A stretch of 64,000 nucleotides of DNA from Streptomyces camelliae (GCF_027625935.1 NZ_CP115300.1:9114001-9178000), one strand, 5' to 3'; positions 8,891-18,049 are shown, numbered from the stretch's first letter. Notes: generated by a model from the sequence alone, not told the origin. A program made the numbers and translations.

Positions 8891-8934
8891 CCCGGCACAG
8901 CAGCCGGTCATGGCATGGCCGGGGCCCGTGGCGC

Positions 8935-9359
8935 CTACCCCGATGCGTCGGGAACACGTATCGCGGCGATCACACCAAGCAGGCACACTGCGCCGCCCGT
9001 ACACGTGTTGCTCCACACGATCCCGGCCGACACGCCGTCACGACCGCCGGGGAGAGGATCAGCCAGAAGCCGAGCGGCACCAGGGTCCATGCGAATCGGT
9101 GCATCCGCTGGCGCGCGAGGGGGGTTCCGAGAGCGACCAGGGGCGACGCCGAGACCCATGATCAGGTTGTTCGCCGTGAGATACGGGTTCGTCCTGTAGA
9201 AGTGGATCACCAGGGCGAGACCGCCGTGTAGATGCCGGCCAGCAGCATGAGCCCGTCGACGACGGTTGCCGGGCTGCTTGTGATCGCCACCTCGCGGCCA
9301 GCCCTCATCCCGGTCGATGCCGGCACGCGGAATTCGGCCGAGCGACGTGGATAGGACAT
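8935..9359 (-). pseudogene. SPW-repeat membrane protein, multiply frameshifted
   Basis: From the ATG at 9359 the sequence reads MSYPRRSAEFRVPAST, then VVDGLMLLAGIYTAVSPW, the SPW signature, and meets a stop. Shifting frame, it continues VIHFYRTNPYLTANNLIMGL, then after another shift LARQRMHRFAWTLVPLGFWL and ILSPAVV, and after a third VSAGIVWSNTCTGGAVCLLG to the end. Two hydrophobic SPW units are therefore recoverable, but three frame changes are needed. Decayed gene of unknown function. Confidence 0.65.
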
Positions 9360-9506
9360 GGCAGTCACCCCCTCTCGCATGGCGACGTTTCCAGTATGCA
9401 AAGAAAGTCCGTATTGGTCTGTCCGTGGCTGTCGCATCCGCTCCTTCCAGCCGGATCGGACCAGCCGGCCATTGACCGCCAGGCCGTGAAGAGCCCGGGT
9501 GGGCGC

Positions 9507-11297
9507 TCAGGCGGTCGCGTGCACCGCGCGCAACGCGCTCTGGTGGCTGAGCCAGCCCACCGGCTTGCCCTGCTCGGCGTCGACCACGGGTACTCCGGTC
9601 CCGTTGGCCGACAGCAGGATGTGCAGTGCCTGTGCGAGGGGCTGGTCGGCGGTGACCGGTGCGGGCGGCGCGGCGAGCTGTCCGACGAGTGCAGGGGCGC
9701 TTTCCGGTTGTTCCGCGAGAGCCTCTGCCACCATCTGCGCCGTGACGATGCCGACGTACTGGCCGGTGTCGTCCACGACCGGGAGGGCGCCGTGGCCCGA
9801 GAGGCTGAGCAGGTCGGCGGCATCGCTCAGGGACGTGATCGCGGGCAGGGCGGAGGGGAGCGGTTCCATGACGGTGCCGACGTGCTGGGCGCCGATCGCC
9901 GCCCCGGAGGCGGGGCCTTCGAGGTCGATGCCGCGGCGGCGCAGCTTGAGGGTGTAGATGGTGTCGCGGGAGAGCCGACGACTGGTGGCGGTGGCCAGCA
10001 CGATCGCCAGCATCAGGGGCAGGATGATCGAGTACTCGCCGGTCAGCTCGAACAGGATGACCACGGCAGTGATCGGCGCCCGGGCCGCGCCAGCGAACAC
10101 CGCACCCATGCCGATCAGGGCGTACGGGCCCACCGCGCCGGCCGTGCCGGGTATCAAGTCATGGACGCCGATGCCGTACGCCGAGCCGAGCATCGCGCCG
10201 ATGAACAGACTGGGCGCGAAGACACCGCCGGAGCCGCCGATGCCGATGGTCAGGCTGGTCGCCAGCATCTTGCCGACCAGCAGCAGGAGCAGGAAGCCGA
10301 CCGCGTAGCCGCCCTCCGTGGCCTTCTCCAGCACGGGGTAGCCGACGCCGTACATCTGCGGCAGGGCCAACAGCACCAGGCCGAGCGCCAGTCCGCCGAC
10401 CGCGGGGCGCAGCCACTCCGGGCCGCGCCACAGCCAGTCGCAGGCGTCCTCGACCAGGTACAGGAAGCGGGCGAAGCCCATCCCGACCACGGCGGCGACC
10501 ACGCCGAGCAGGGCGAACAGTCCGTACTGGGCAAGGTGGTCGACGTGGAACGCGGGCAGGTTCAGGAAGGCGACGTCGCCGAAGGACGCGCGTCCGATGA
10601 TGCTCGCGGTGACGCTGGCCAGCACGGTAGCGCCGAAGGCTTCCGCGCTGAGAGTGCCGAGGATCAGTTCCATGGCGAAGAAGACGCCGGCCAGGGGAGC
10701 GTTGAAGGTGGCCGCGATGCCGCCCGCCGCACCACAGGCGACCAGGAGCTTCGTGCGGCCCTCCGTCGCCCTCGTCACACGACCGAGGGTGGAGCCGAGC
10801 GCCGAGCCGATCTGCACGATCGGCCCCTCGCGGCCCACCGAGCCACCGGAACCGATGGTCAGCGCGGAGGCCAGCGTCTTGACGACGGCGACCTTCGGGC
10901 TGATCCGCCCGCCGCGCTGGGCCACGGCCAGCATCACCTCGGGCACACCGTGCCCACGGGCCTCCTTGGCGAACCGGTTCACGAGCGGGCCGTAGAGCAG
11001 GCCGCCGATCACCGGGGTGAGCAGCACGAAGTACGGGCCCAGCCACGGCACGTGCGGATTGCTCGCGCCGGGGGAGGAGGAGTAGTCGGAGTGACCGGAC
11101 AGCAGACCGGTGAAGGTCTTGATGCACCAGCGGAAGACGACCGAACCGACGCCCGCTCCGGCGCCGACCACCACGGCCAGCGCCATCACACCCCAAGGGG
11201 CGTTCTGCAGGCTCGCGATCGCCGGCGCCGGTGTAAGGCTCTTTGCCGTCGTGCCCGCCCCTTGCCCGCTGTCCGTTGCTGCCGGTATGCCGCTCAT
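9507..11297 (-). CDS. CLC-type chloride channel/transporter with CBS domains
   Basis: This 596-residue membrane protein carries the three CLC anion-pathway motifs: GSGGSVGREGP (near 150, including the gating Glu), GAAGGIAATFNAPLAG (near 190), and GGVFAPSLFIGAMLG (near 365). It also has AGAARAPITAVVILFELTG near 415. The last 130 residues hold a CBS-domain pair (VGTVMEPLPSALPAI, ALPVVDDTGQYVGIV, GVPVVDAEQGKPVGWL), which in this family senses nucleotides. The gene is monocistronic and transcribed away from a perfect palindrome at 11314-11332. Whether it is a channel or a 2Cl-/H+ antiporter is not settled by sequence alone. Confidence 0.92.
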   Translation of the reverse strand: MSGIPAATDSGQGAGTTAKSLTPAPAIASLQNAPWGVMALAVVVGAGAGVGSVVFRWCIKTFTGLLSGHSDYSSSPGASNPHVPWLGPYFVLLTPVIGGLLYGPLVNRFAKEARGHGVPEVMLAVAQRGGRISPKVAVVKTLASALTIGSGGSVGREGPIVQIGSALGSTLGRVTRATEGRTKLLVACGAAGGIAATFNAPLAGVFFAMELILGTLSAEAFGATVLASVTASIIGRASFGDVAFLNLPAFHVDHLAQYGLFALLGVVAAVVGMGFARFLYLVEDACDWLWRGPEWLRPAVGGLALGLVLLALPQMYGVGYPVLEKATEGGYAVGFLLLLLVGKMLATSLTIGIGGSGGVFAPSLFIGAMLGSAYGIGVHDLIPGTAGAVGPYALIGMGAVFAGAARAPITAVVILFELTGEYSIILPLMLAIVLATATSRRLSRDTIYTLKLRRRGIDLEGPASGAAIGAQHVGTVMEPLPSALPAITSLSDAADLLSLSGHGALPVVDDTGQYVGIVTAQMVAEALAEQPESAPALVGQLAAPPAPVTADQPLAQALHILLSANGTGVPVVDAEQGKPVGWLSHQSALRAVHATA

Positions 11298-11313
11298 CGA
11301 TTCCCCTTCCTTA

Positions 11314-11332
11314 CTTTTGCATTATGCAAAAG
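11314..11332. promoter_or_regulatory. Perfect palindrome upstream of the CLC gene
   Basis: CTTTTGCATTATGCAAAAG has 9-base arms around a single central T and begins 17 bases before the CLC start codon. It resembles the imperfect TTGCATGGTGCAA at 11570-11582 in front of the oppositely oriented monooxygenase, and a half site TATGCAAAG at 9395-9403 above the SPW pseudogene. A dimeric repressor such as the nearby MarR protein is the obvious candidate. Confidence 0.6.
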
Positions 11333-11569
11333 ATGTCAAGGGTGTGCACCATCTGTCCGCCCCTTGGGCTTGAATGACCTTCGGCGACCGCTCCCGTCCG
11401 CGCCAGCGGTGCCTTCGCCTGCATTCCCTCGGTTCGGGCAGCCAGCACTGCGTGCAGCATGCCGCCTGCCCAGTCCTCGCATCCGTGGCGAAGGCAGCTG
11501 ACCTTCACTCGGTCGTCGGTCCACTCCGGTGAGCATTTATTGCCCGTGGGCCTTCTTGACCCACTAGCG

Positions 11570-11582
11570 TTGCATGGTGCAA
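11570..11582. promoter_or_regulatory. Second TTGCA/TGCAA inverted repeat, upstream of the FAD monooxygenase
   Basis: TTGCATGGTGCAA has 5-base arms and shares the TTGCA half site with the larger palindrome at 11314-11332. It lies 33 bases before the ATG at 11616. The two sites face divergent genes, suggesting common control. Confidence 0.4.
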
Positions 11583-11615
11583 AAATTAGGTGACGGAGAG
11601 AGGCGGTGCACACCG

Positions 11616-12865
11616 ATGAGGGTCGTCATCTGTGGGGCCGGGATCGCGGGACTCGCGCTGGCCGGCCGGCTGCACAACGTGCTCGGCTGGGACGTCGTCG
11701 TCCTGGAGAAGGAGCTGCGGCCCCGCACCGACGGTTACATGATCGACTTCTTCGGGGCCGGATACGACGCGGCCGAGGCCATGGGCATGCTGCCCTCCCT
11801 GGAGAAGCTGAGCTATCAGGTTTCCGAGGCGGCCCTCTTGGACGAACACGGCGAGTGCCGGGTCGGGCTCCGCTACGACCACTTCGCCCGCTTTCTGGAC
11901 GGGCGCCTGCTGAGCATCATGCGGCCCGACCTCGAACTCGCCTTGCGGGAGCGGCTGTCCCTCGCGGTGCGTCTGCGCTTCGGCGTGGGGCCGGCCCGCG
12001 TCGACGTCCGGCCGGAAGAAGTGCGCGTCACCCTCACCGACGGCGACAGCATCGACGCCGACCTGCTCGTCGGCGCCGACGGTATCCACTCCACCGTGCG
12101 CGCCCTGGCCTTCGGCGAGAAGGCGCGGTACGTCCACCATCTCGGCTACCACACCGCCGCGTTCACGTTCAACGACCCCGAGACGCACGCAGAAGTCGGC
12201 GACCGGTTCTGCCTCACTGACACTGTCGGCCGGCAGATGGGGCTGTACGCGCTGCGCGACAGCACGGTCGCCGTGTTCGCCGTGCACCGCGCCACCGACG
12301 CCCCTCGCTCCAGGGACGTGCAGGCGGCGCGCTGCGCCACGAGTACGGCACGCTCGGCTGGCTCGTACCTCGCGTCCTGGCGAACTGCCCGCCGTCTTCC
12401 CGGATTTACTACGACCATGTCGCTCAGACGACCCTCCCGGCCTGGAGCCGCGGCCGGGTCGTCCTGGTCGGTGGCGCCTGCCAGGCAGTCTCCCTCCTCG
12501 CCGCACAAGGCGCCTCCCTGGCGATCGGCGCCGCATACGTCCTGGCCGACCAACTCGCCCGCACCTCCCACATCGAGGACGCACTGCACGGCTAGGAACG
12601 GCTCTGGCGGCCCGTCATCACGGACAAGCAGCGTGCCGCCCGGCGAGTGGCCCGCTGGTTCGTACCCGAATCACCACGACACCTGCGGCTCCGCCGGACC
12701 GCCCTACGGCTCTCCAACCTGCCCGGTGCGCAACGCCTCGCCGGCATCTCCCTCACGGGGAGACAGGGGCCGCCCCTGCGCCGACTCGCCTCGATTCCGT
12801 CGTGGGTGACCGGGAACCGTGGCTCCGGCGCCGTCCAGGAGGGAGCAAGACCACGCAGACCATGA
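11616..12865 (+). pseudogene. FAD-dependent monooxygenase, broken by a frameshift and a nonsense codon
   Basis: The N-terminal part reads MRVVICGAGIAGLALAGRL (FAD Rossmann fold) and later DLLVGADGIHSTVR (DG motif). Near 12315 the frame is lost after HRATDA. The other frame resumes as ALRHEYGTLGWLVPRVLANC and reaches RVVLVGGACQAVSLLAAQG, where the family's GD motif should be; here the Asp is Gly. It then meets a TAG at 12593 (ALHG-stop-ERLWRPV) before continuing for about 90 codons. Intact relatives are about 400-residue PHBH-type hydroxylases. Two lesions plus the altered GD motif indicate a dead gene. Confidence 0.8.
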
Positions 12866-12909
12866 ACACGTTCGGGGTGTCGCCGGCCACGCGTCACGGA
12901 AAGGTCCCG

Positions 12910-13302
12910 ATGTCCGCCAGCCCGAGCACCATGACCGCCCGCCTACGCAGAGCCGTCGAAGCCGCCCACTGGCAGTCACTGGCCGGACTGCTGCATCCGG
13001 ACGTGGCCTGCGGACCACCCGAAGAAGGCGGCAGTGTCTGCCGGGGCCGCTCCCGTGTGCTCAGCCACTTCGCCCGCCCGGGCGCCGACGGACTGCGTGC
13101 GACGGTCGACGAGACCTTCACCTATCCGGCGGCCGTCGTCCTCGGCCTGCACCTCGCGGGCGCCGGACCCGCGCCCGGGCCACCGCCCACGGTGTACCAG
13201 GTCTACGACCTGGCCGACGGCCTGATCATCCGCGTCACCGAATACGCGGACCGTGCGGAAGCACTCGGCGCGGCATATCCCAGTGGCGGCACCGGACTCT
13301 GA
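12910..13302 (+). CDS. SnoaL-like/NTF2-fold protein
   Basis: I choose the ATG at 12910 because GGAAAGG precedes it; longer starts run back into the monooxygenase remnant. The 130-residue product has the short helical start (RLRRAVEAAHWQSLAGLLHP), a central strand region, and VYQVYDLADGLIIRVTEYAD, the conserved strand pair ending in a tyrosine-rich edge seen in NTF2/SnoaL-like proteins. It may be an isomerase-like or binding protein. Linkage to the monooxygenase suggests they once worked together. Confidence 0.6.
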   Translation: MSASPSTMTARLRRAVEAAHWQSLAGLLHPDVACGPPEEGGSVCRGRSRVLSHFARPGADGLRATVDETFTYPAAVVLGLHLAGAGPAPGPPPTVYQVYDLADGLIIRVTEYADRAEALGAAYPSGGTGL

Positions 13303-13403
13303 CCCTCCGGTTTCTCGTCCAGGCTGGCATCGCGCTGCCCGGACAGCGTGTGGTGGTGCGTCAGGGCGGCATCAAAGTCGCGTAAAAGGCCTGGTGCGGC
13401 GGT

Positions 13404-14741
13404 TCAGGCGGTCATCCCACGGTGAAGTAGGCCAGGCTGCCTGCCAAGGCCCGCGAGGCTGCAGTACACGGCGAACGGGATGAGGGTGCGGTTCTCGAAG
13501 TAGCGGACCAGGAAGCGGGTCGCGAGGTACGCGGCGATGAAGGCGGCGACGCTGCCCGCCAGCAGGGGGCCGCGCAGGCCGTTGCCGGCGGGGCCGAGGA
13601 GCGGGGGGAGTTTGAGGAGGGCGCCGCCGATGACGGGGGTAGCCAGGAGGAAGGCGAAGCGGGCGGAGTCCTCGTGGCCCAGGCCCTTGAAGATGCCCGC
13701 GCTGATCGTCGAGCCCGAGCGGCTGATGCCCGGGAACAGAGCAAGGATCTGGGCCGCGCCGATCGACACGGCCTGACGCATGGTCATGCCGGTGATACGG
13801 CGGTCCGACAGCTCGTCCGGGCTCAGGTGCTCCTCGTCCTCCGCGGGGGAGACTCCCGCCCGCCTCCTTCCTGTCCCGCCACGCCGCAACTGCTCGGTGA
13901 CAAAGAGGACGATGCGGTTGAGGGCGAGGAAGATCGCGCTCGGCACGGGCTTGCCAAGTGTCGTACGGAAGACCTTGTCGAGGGCGACACCGGCCACGGC
14001 CACCGGGATGGTCGCCGCGATGAGCAGCCAGGCGAGCCGCTGGTCCACGGTCTGTATGCGCCGCTCCCTGACTGAGCTGAACAGCCCCCCGATCACCCGC
14101 ACCCAGTCCCGCCAGAAGAAGACGACCAGCGCGAGAGCGGTGGCCAGGTGAAGGCCGACCAGCTCGTTGAGGTACAGGGAGCCCTCGGCGGAGACATCGA
14201 GGTCCTGCTTCCAGTGCCCGCGCAGGAGGGCGGGGGTCGCGGTGCGGTGCAGGGTGACGGTCGCCGCGGTGTGGACCTCGCTCTTGCCGCCGGTCGCCGG
14301 AAGTCTGCCGTACCGGCTGAGACTGCCCAGCACGTCAGCGGGCAGCGGCTGCTGCTGCCATACGCAGTCGGTGCCGAGCACCGGCCAGTCGGCCGGGTCG
14401 CTCTCGTACGGGGTGCGCCGCACATAGCCGGGGCCGAAACTCTCCGGTCCGGCGGTAACGGCCCTCAGCAACTCCAGGGCGGCCGACCGTGATTTCGGCA
14501 TGCGCGCGGGGTCGACCCGGAACGACGTCCCGCTGATCTCGTCGGCACCGGCCGGTACGGACGTGGTAGCTGCCTCGGTCGGGCTCGTCGTGGCCTTCGC
14601 GCCGGATCCATGGCCGCCGCCAGAACATCCCGTGAGCACCACCCCGCAGATGGTCAGTGCGACGCCTGCGCGCCCGCCGTGCCGTCTCCCACCTGTGCAT
14701 CTCACTGTCCCCCGTTCCGTCCCAACCGACTCGACTCGCAC
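13404..14741 (-). pseudogene. Chimera of a lipoprotein N-terminus and a truncated UppP
   Basis: One frame of 445 codons joins two unrelated parts. Residues 1-190 are a secreted lipoprotein start (signal peptide with lipobox LTGCSG near 38, then a Ser/Thr/Ala-rich mature part). From about residue 192 (LHLATALALVVFFWRDWVR) it is undecaprenyl-diphosphatase, with PGISRSGSTISAGI, FAFLLATPVIGGALL and IPFAVYC. The UppP portion lacks its first membrane segment and the essential E/SSSGH-type motif. Near the end another frame gives the proper UppP tail SLAYFTVG, so a frameshift is present near 13440. Activity is unlikely. Confidence 0.75.
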
Positions 14742-15096
14742 CGGGAGTCGGAGCCATCCCCTGTTAGTTTGCGCCTGCCGCAGCCACCATGGCCTGCCGA
14801 GGTTCTTTCCGCCGGCGCTTGACTGCGTCGACCGTCACAGCGGCGTACCGGGCGTCCACGGTGAAGAGCATGTCGGAGGCCTGACGGGTCGTGGTCGAGG
14901 CAGGCGGCCCGGGTCGTCATCCGGCTCGATGCCGGTGGCGTCGAGGACCTCGCGCGTCAGCTCGAACCCTCGGCCCCCCGGCCCTTACCTCGTGGCGGTC
15001 GCCGCGCCGTCCCACGCCTCCGCGCGGGGCACGTGGTGGTGACGGAGCGCCCGCTGGTGTACGACCTGGAGCTCGCGGAGGGCGAGGTGGACGCGG
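14742..15096. other. Intergenic region with possible coding remnants
   Basis: No intact gene is evident. On the minus strand an open stretch reads DMLFTVDARYAAVTVDAVKR and ends at a TAA near 14764. On the plus strand HVVVTERPLVYDLELAEGEV ends at a TGA near 15104. Both look like C-terminal ends of lost proteins, but I cannot assign families. Confidence 0.3.
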
Positions 15097-15882
15097 TCAA
15101 CTGACCGGGTCGTTGCGGGACTTCCTGCCCGGATCCGGCAGTGCCCTGGTCATCCCCGGCAGGAAGTCCGTGAACACCTCGTGGATCTCGTGGACGAGAG
15201 GCCGCAGGACGCGGAAGCGGGCCAGCGCCACCCCGCGCGCGGTGAGCCGGGCACCGCGCTCGGCGAGCCGGTAGCTGCGCTGGCGCCCCTCGGTCCGGTC
15301 GAAGATCCAGTACAGGACGAGGCCCATCTGGGAGAGCCACATCAACTCCGGCAGAACGTCACGCAGTTCCTCGGGCACCTTCGCCTTCGACCCGGCCAGC
15401 ACCTCGCGATGGACGTCGATGGTCTCCCTGCGCGCGTGCTCCGACTCCGGCGAGAAGGGGCTGAGCGGGCTGTCCGGGTCGGCGGCGTTCTTGAAGAACT
15501 GCACCGCGAACTCGTGATAGGAGGTGGCGACGTCCAGCCAGGTCCGCAGCACGCCCGCGAGCCGCGCCTCCAGGTCGGTCTCCTGCTCCAGCACCGCCCT
15601 GACCGCCGCCCGGTGCTCTGCGGCGATCCGGTCGTAGAAGCCCTGGATCAGGTGTTCCTTGCCGTCGAAGTAGTAGTACGCGTTGCCGACGGAGACACCG
15701 GCCTCCTTGGCGATGGCCCGCATCGTCGTTCTGTCGTAGCCGCGCTCCTGGAACAACCGCATCGCCGTCTCCAGGATCAGCGCACGGGTCTGCTCGGATT
15801 TGCTGAGGGATCCGCCCTCGTCGGGGCGGTCGCTCGTCGGGTCGTCGCCCTTCGGGCTCGGGCGGTCGTTCTTCGCAGGCAC
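15097..15882 (-). CDS. TetR family transcriptional regulator
   Basis: The helix-turn-helix is clear: TRALILETAMRLFQERGYDR, then TTMRAIAKEAGVSVGNAYYY (DNA contact at YYYFDGKEHLI). I place the start at the GTG at 15882 (VPAKNDRPSPKG), giving 261 residues; an upstream ATG at 16035 lies inside the DUF393 gene. The C-terminal domain is all-helical and includes WLSQMGLVLYWIFDRTEGRQ. It is last in a leftward group with DUF393 and a membrane protein. The twin TTGAACGYGTTCAA palindromes before the group are good candidates for its own operators. Confidence 0.88.
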   Translation of the reverse strand: MPAKNDRPSPKGDDPTSDRPDEGGSLSKSEQTRALILETAMRLFQERGYDRTTMRAIAKEAGVSVGNAYYYFDGKEHLIQGFYDRIAAEHRAAVRAVLEQETDLEARLAGVLRTWLDVATSYHEFAVQFFKNAADPDSPLSPFSPESEHARRETIDVHREVLAGSKAKVPEELRDVLPELMWLSQMGLVLYWIFDRTEGRQRSYRLAERGARLTARGVALARFRVLRPLVHEIHEVFTDFLPGMTRALPDPGRKSRNDPVS

Positions 15883-15892
15883 GGTCGAGAGG

Positions 15893-16468
15893 CTAGCCAG
15901 TGGCGCCCCTCCCGCCCGAGCAGCCGGGTGGGGAGTACATCCATCCGTACCGAGGGTCATACGCCCACCCCTCGACGGGGCGCTCCGCGCCGCCCCTCTC
16001 GACCCCGCCACCCGGCGGCCTCCAGACCTCGTCACCCGGTCGGTAGGCCTGGCCGCCCCGCTGCGTCCGGCCCCCCTGCACCCCGCGCCACTTCGCGGCG
16101 GCGAGCACGGCGCCCCGGGCGAACCTGACGCCGGACGGTGTGCACAACCGGTGGGCGAGCGGCCGGTATTCGCGCAGCGCCCACAGGGTGACGATCCAGG
16201 CGGCCGCGCCCCGGTAGACCTGCCCGGCGTCCCCGACGACCGTGATCTCGTCGAGGGTGGCCCGGTGGTCGAGGCCGGGGAAGCGCCGCCGGGCCTCCTG
16301 CGACGCGGCGGCCACGGGCTCCAGTGGCACCAGTTTCGGCTGCCGCACCAGCCAGTCGCGCAGGAAGGTGCACAGTGCGCACTCGGCGTCGTAGAGCACG
16401 GTGAGCCGGCGGACGGGGACGCGCCTGGCGTCCCGGCCCGGTTCCGCGACGGCCGGCACCGCGCTCAC
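15893..16468 (-). CDS. DUF393 (DCC family) thiol-disulfide-type protein
   Basis: The GTG start at 16468 overlaps the stop of the upstream membrane protein (GTGA), giving 191 residues. The family signature DAECALCTFLRDWL (about 19-32) carries the CxxC-like DCC motif. DEITVVGDAGQVYRGAAAW and WALREYRPLAHRL follow, as in DUF393. The last 60 residues are Gly/Arg/Pro-rich, end in YDPRYGWMYSPPG, and are unusual for the family. Redox activity is assumed from the Cys pair; the partner is probably the adjacent membrane protein. Confidence 0.82.
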   Translation of the reverse strand: MSAVPAVAEPGRDARRVPVRRLTVLYDAECALCTFLRDWLVRQPKLVPLEPVAAASQEARRRFPGLDHRATLDEITVVGDAGQVYRGAAAWIVTLWALREYRPLAHRLCTPSGVRFARGAVLAAAKWRGVQGGRTQRGGQAYRPGDEVWRPPGGGVERGGAERPVEGWAYDPRYGWMYSPPGCSGGRGATG

Positions 16469-16872
16469 GCCCCGGCCGACGGAGCGATCCATTCCTGCGG
16501 GCCGAGCGGCGGTACCTGCTCGCGGTCCAGCACTCCGCGCCGGCGGATCTTGTTGAGCACGAACACATTGGCCAGGTGCATGACGCCGAGCACCAGCAGC
16601 ACCACGCCCAGCTTCGTCGACAGGGCCTCGAAGATTCCGCGCGCGGTGTCGATCGTGCTGCTGCGGCTTAGGTAGAGCGCGACGAAGCCGAGGTTCACGA
16701 GGTAGAAGCCGACCACTAGGAGGTGGTTGACGGCGTCCGCGAGCTTCTCGTTGCCGTGCAGCACGTCGCCGAGGAAGATCCGCCCGGCTCGGCCGAGCGT
16801 GCGTGCCACCCAGACCGTCAGACCGATGCTGACCAGCAGATAGATGACGTAGGCGATGACCGTGAGGTCCAT
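16465..16872 (-). CDS. Conserved membrane protein of the DUF393 operon
   Basis: The start at 16872 is supported by GAGGGGTGGG just upstream and gives 135 residues with three hydrophobic segments: VIAYVIYLLVSIGLTVWVA, HLLVVGFYLVNLGFVALYL and TKLGVVLLVLGVMHLANVFV. The N of VNHLL and the terminal KIRRRG are typical of the small proteins found beside DUF393 genes in actinomycetes. Function unknown. The palindromes at 16886-16944 lie directly upstream. Confidence 0.8.
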   Translation of the reverse strand: MDLTVIAYVIYLLVSIGLTVWVARTLGRAGRIFLGDVLHGNEKLADAVNHLLVVGFYLVNLGFVALYLSRSSTIDTARGIFEALSTKLGVVLLVLGVMHLANVFVLNKIRRRGVLDREQVPPLGPQEWIAPSAGA

Positions 16873-16885
16873 GTTCCCACCCCTC

Positions 16886-16944
16886 TTGAACGCGTTCAAA
16901 ACACTGTCCGGAGCGACTGTAGACCCATTTTTGAACGTGTTCAA
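16886..16944. promoter_or_regulatory. Twin operators TTGAACGCGTTCAA and TTGAACGTGTTCAA
   Basis: Two 14-base palindromes (16886-16899 perfect, 16931-16944 with one central mismatch) are spaced 45 bases centre to centre. The first is 14 bases before the start codon of the membrane protein and so overlaps the likely promoter. Identical half sites (TTGAAC/GTTCAA) indicate one dimeric repressor, most simply the TetR protein encoded at 15097-15882. Confidence 0.75.
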
Positions 16945-17059
16945 CCAGAAGGAAGGTGTCCCCGGGGTACTCGGGCATGGCCCCTCCGCATCACTGGCGG
17001 GAGAGGGATCCGGCGTCCCGCCGGGGCGGTGCACCGGGCGGTTAGAAGTGGGGGTCCAG

Positions 17060-17650
17060 TGGCGCGGGTTTTGCCCACCAGCGGGACGTCCCGCCAGGGC
17101 AGCTGCTTCAGGTGCTGGTGCAGCAGCGGCTGGTTCGCCTTGAGCACGGCGATGTAGTGGGCGTTCTTCTCCTCGACCAGGAGGCGGGCGTGAGTGGTCT
17201 GGGAGTGCAGGGCGTCGAAGGTGACGACGGTGTCGGTCAGGTCGTGCTCGGCGAGCATCGGCCGGAAGACAGTGATCTCGTTGGCCTTCGCGCCGACCTC
17301 GCGCTGGGCGGTGACCAGGCCGGTTGCGGTCATCGCGGCGAGCAGGTGGACCTGGGTGCCGTCGGTGCGGCGGGCGCCGCGAACGGTCTTGCCGTCCACG
17401 GCCAGCGAGCGGCGCTGCTGCCCGCCTGGATTCTTGGCAGGGCCGGGGCGGTGCGGGTCGCGGGCGGGGAGCCAGGAGCCGATCGCCGCGTCGAGGGCGT
17501 CGCCGTCGACGCGCTGCAGGACCCGGCGCACGGTGGCTTCGGCCGGGGCGGTGGGACCGGAGGGTTCGCGGCGCGGGGCCTCCGAGGGCGGTGAGCACGG
17601 CGGCGGGGGCGTCGGCGGCCCCACCGAATAAGGCCTGCCGAGCAGTGGTC
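17060..17650 (-). pseudogene. ISAs1-family transposase remnant
   Basis: Recognisable sequence includes EATVRRVLQRVDGDALDAAI, LAVDGKTVRGARR (catalytic Asp), LLAAMTATGLVTAQREVGAK, VTFDALHSQTTHARLLVEE and NQPLLHQHLKQLPWRDVP. The N-terminal third is scrambled by frame changes (pieces such as PAAVLTALGG lie in another frame). The C-terminus is lost after VGKTR, before the final catalytic residues. A dead element with no visible ends. Confidence 0.78.
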
Positions 17651-17699
17651 GAGACCGCCCGGCCGTTGCAAGCGAGATCGACGGCTGGCCGGACAAGGG

Positions 17700-18049
17700 T
17701 TATGACCGAGGCCGTATTGGCGGGCGCTCGTGTGCCCGCTCGGCAGCCCGGACACTCTTCTCCAGTGCCGCCATCAGGTCCAGCGGGGGGGGGCAGGCTC
17801 CGGCGGCTCGACGATCTCACCACCGGTGATCTTTGCTTCCACGAGCTGCTCAAGGGCGTGGGCGTAGTCGTCGTGCACCTCGCCCACATTGATGCCGGCG
17901 AGCTCCCGGATCAGCAGTTCGGCCAGCTCCAGCTCCCGGTCGGTGACAGGGGTGGAGGGTGCGAGGTCTCCGGGGGCGCGCAGTTCGTCTTGCCACAGGT
18001 TCTCTAGCCTTTCTCGAACTGTCGGTTCTGGGCGGAGAGAGTGCTGCAT
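17700..18049 (-). pseudogene. Ku DNA-end-binding protein, C-terminal fragment
   Basis: The fragment reads ELRAPGDLAPSTPVTDRELE, then LAELLIRELAGINVGEVHDD and YAHALEQLVEAKITGGEIVE, matching the C-terminal helical part of actinobacterial Ku. After a run of nine C residues (17785-17793 on the minus strand) the frame terminates early. With one more C it would continue PPPLDLMAALEKSVRAAERA to a TAA at 17700. The DNA-ring domain is absent, so this is a relic of a non-homologous end-joining gene. Confidence 0.7.

Noticed and set aside
9396..11501. A 701-codon plus-strand frame opposite the CLC gene
   Set aside because: It has the His/Gln/Asp/Gly-rich composition of an antisense shadow of high-GC coding sequence, whereas the other strand encodes a complete CLC protein with all motifs.
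16465..17889. A 474-codon frame extending the small DUF393-operon membrane protein upstream
   Set aside because: The upstream 340 codons are an off-frame reading of the ISAs1 and Ku relics, and the strong ribosome binding site before the ATG at 16872 sets the true start.
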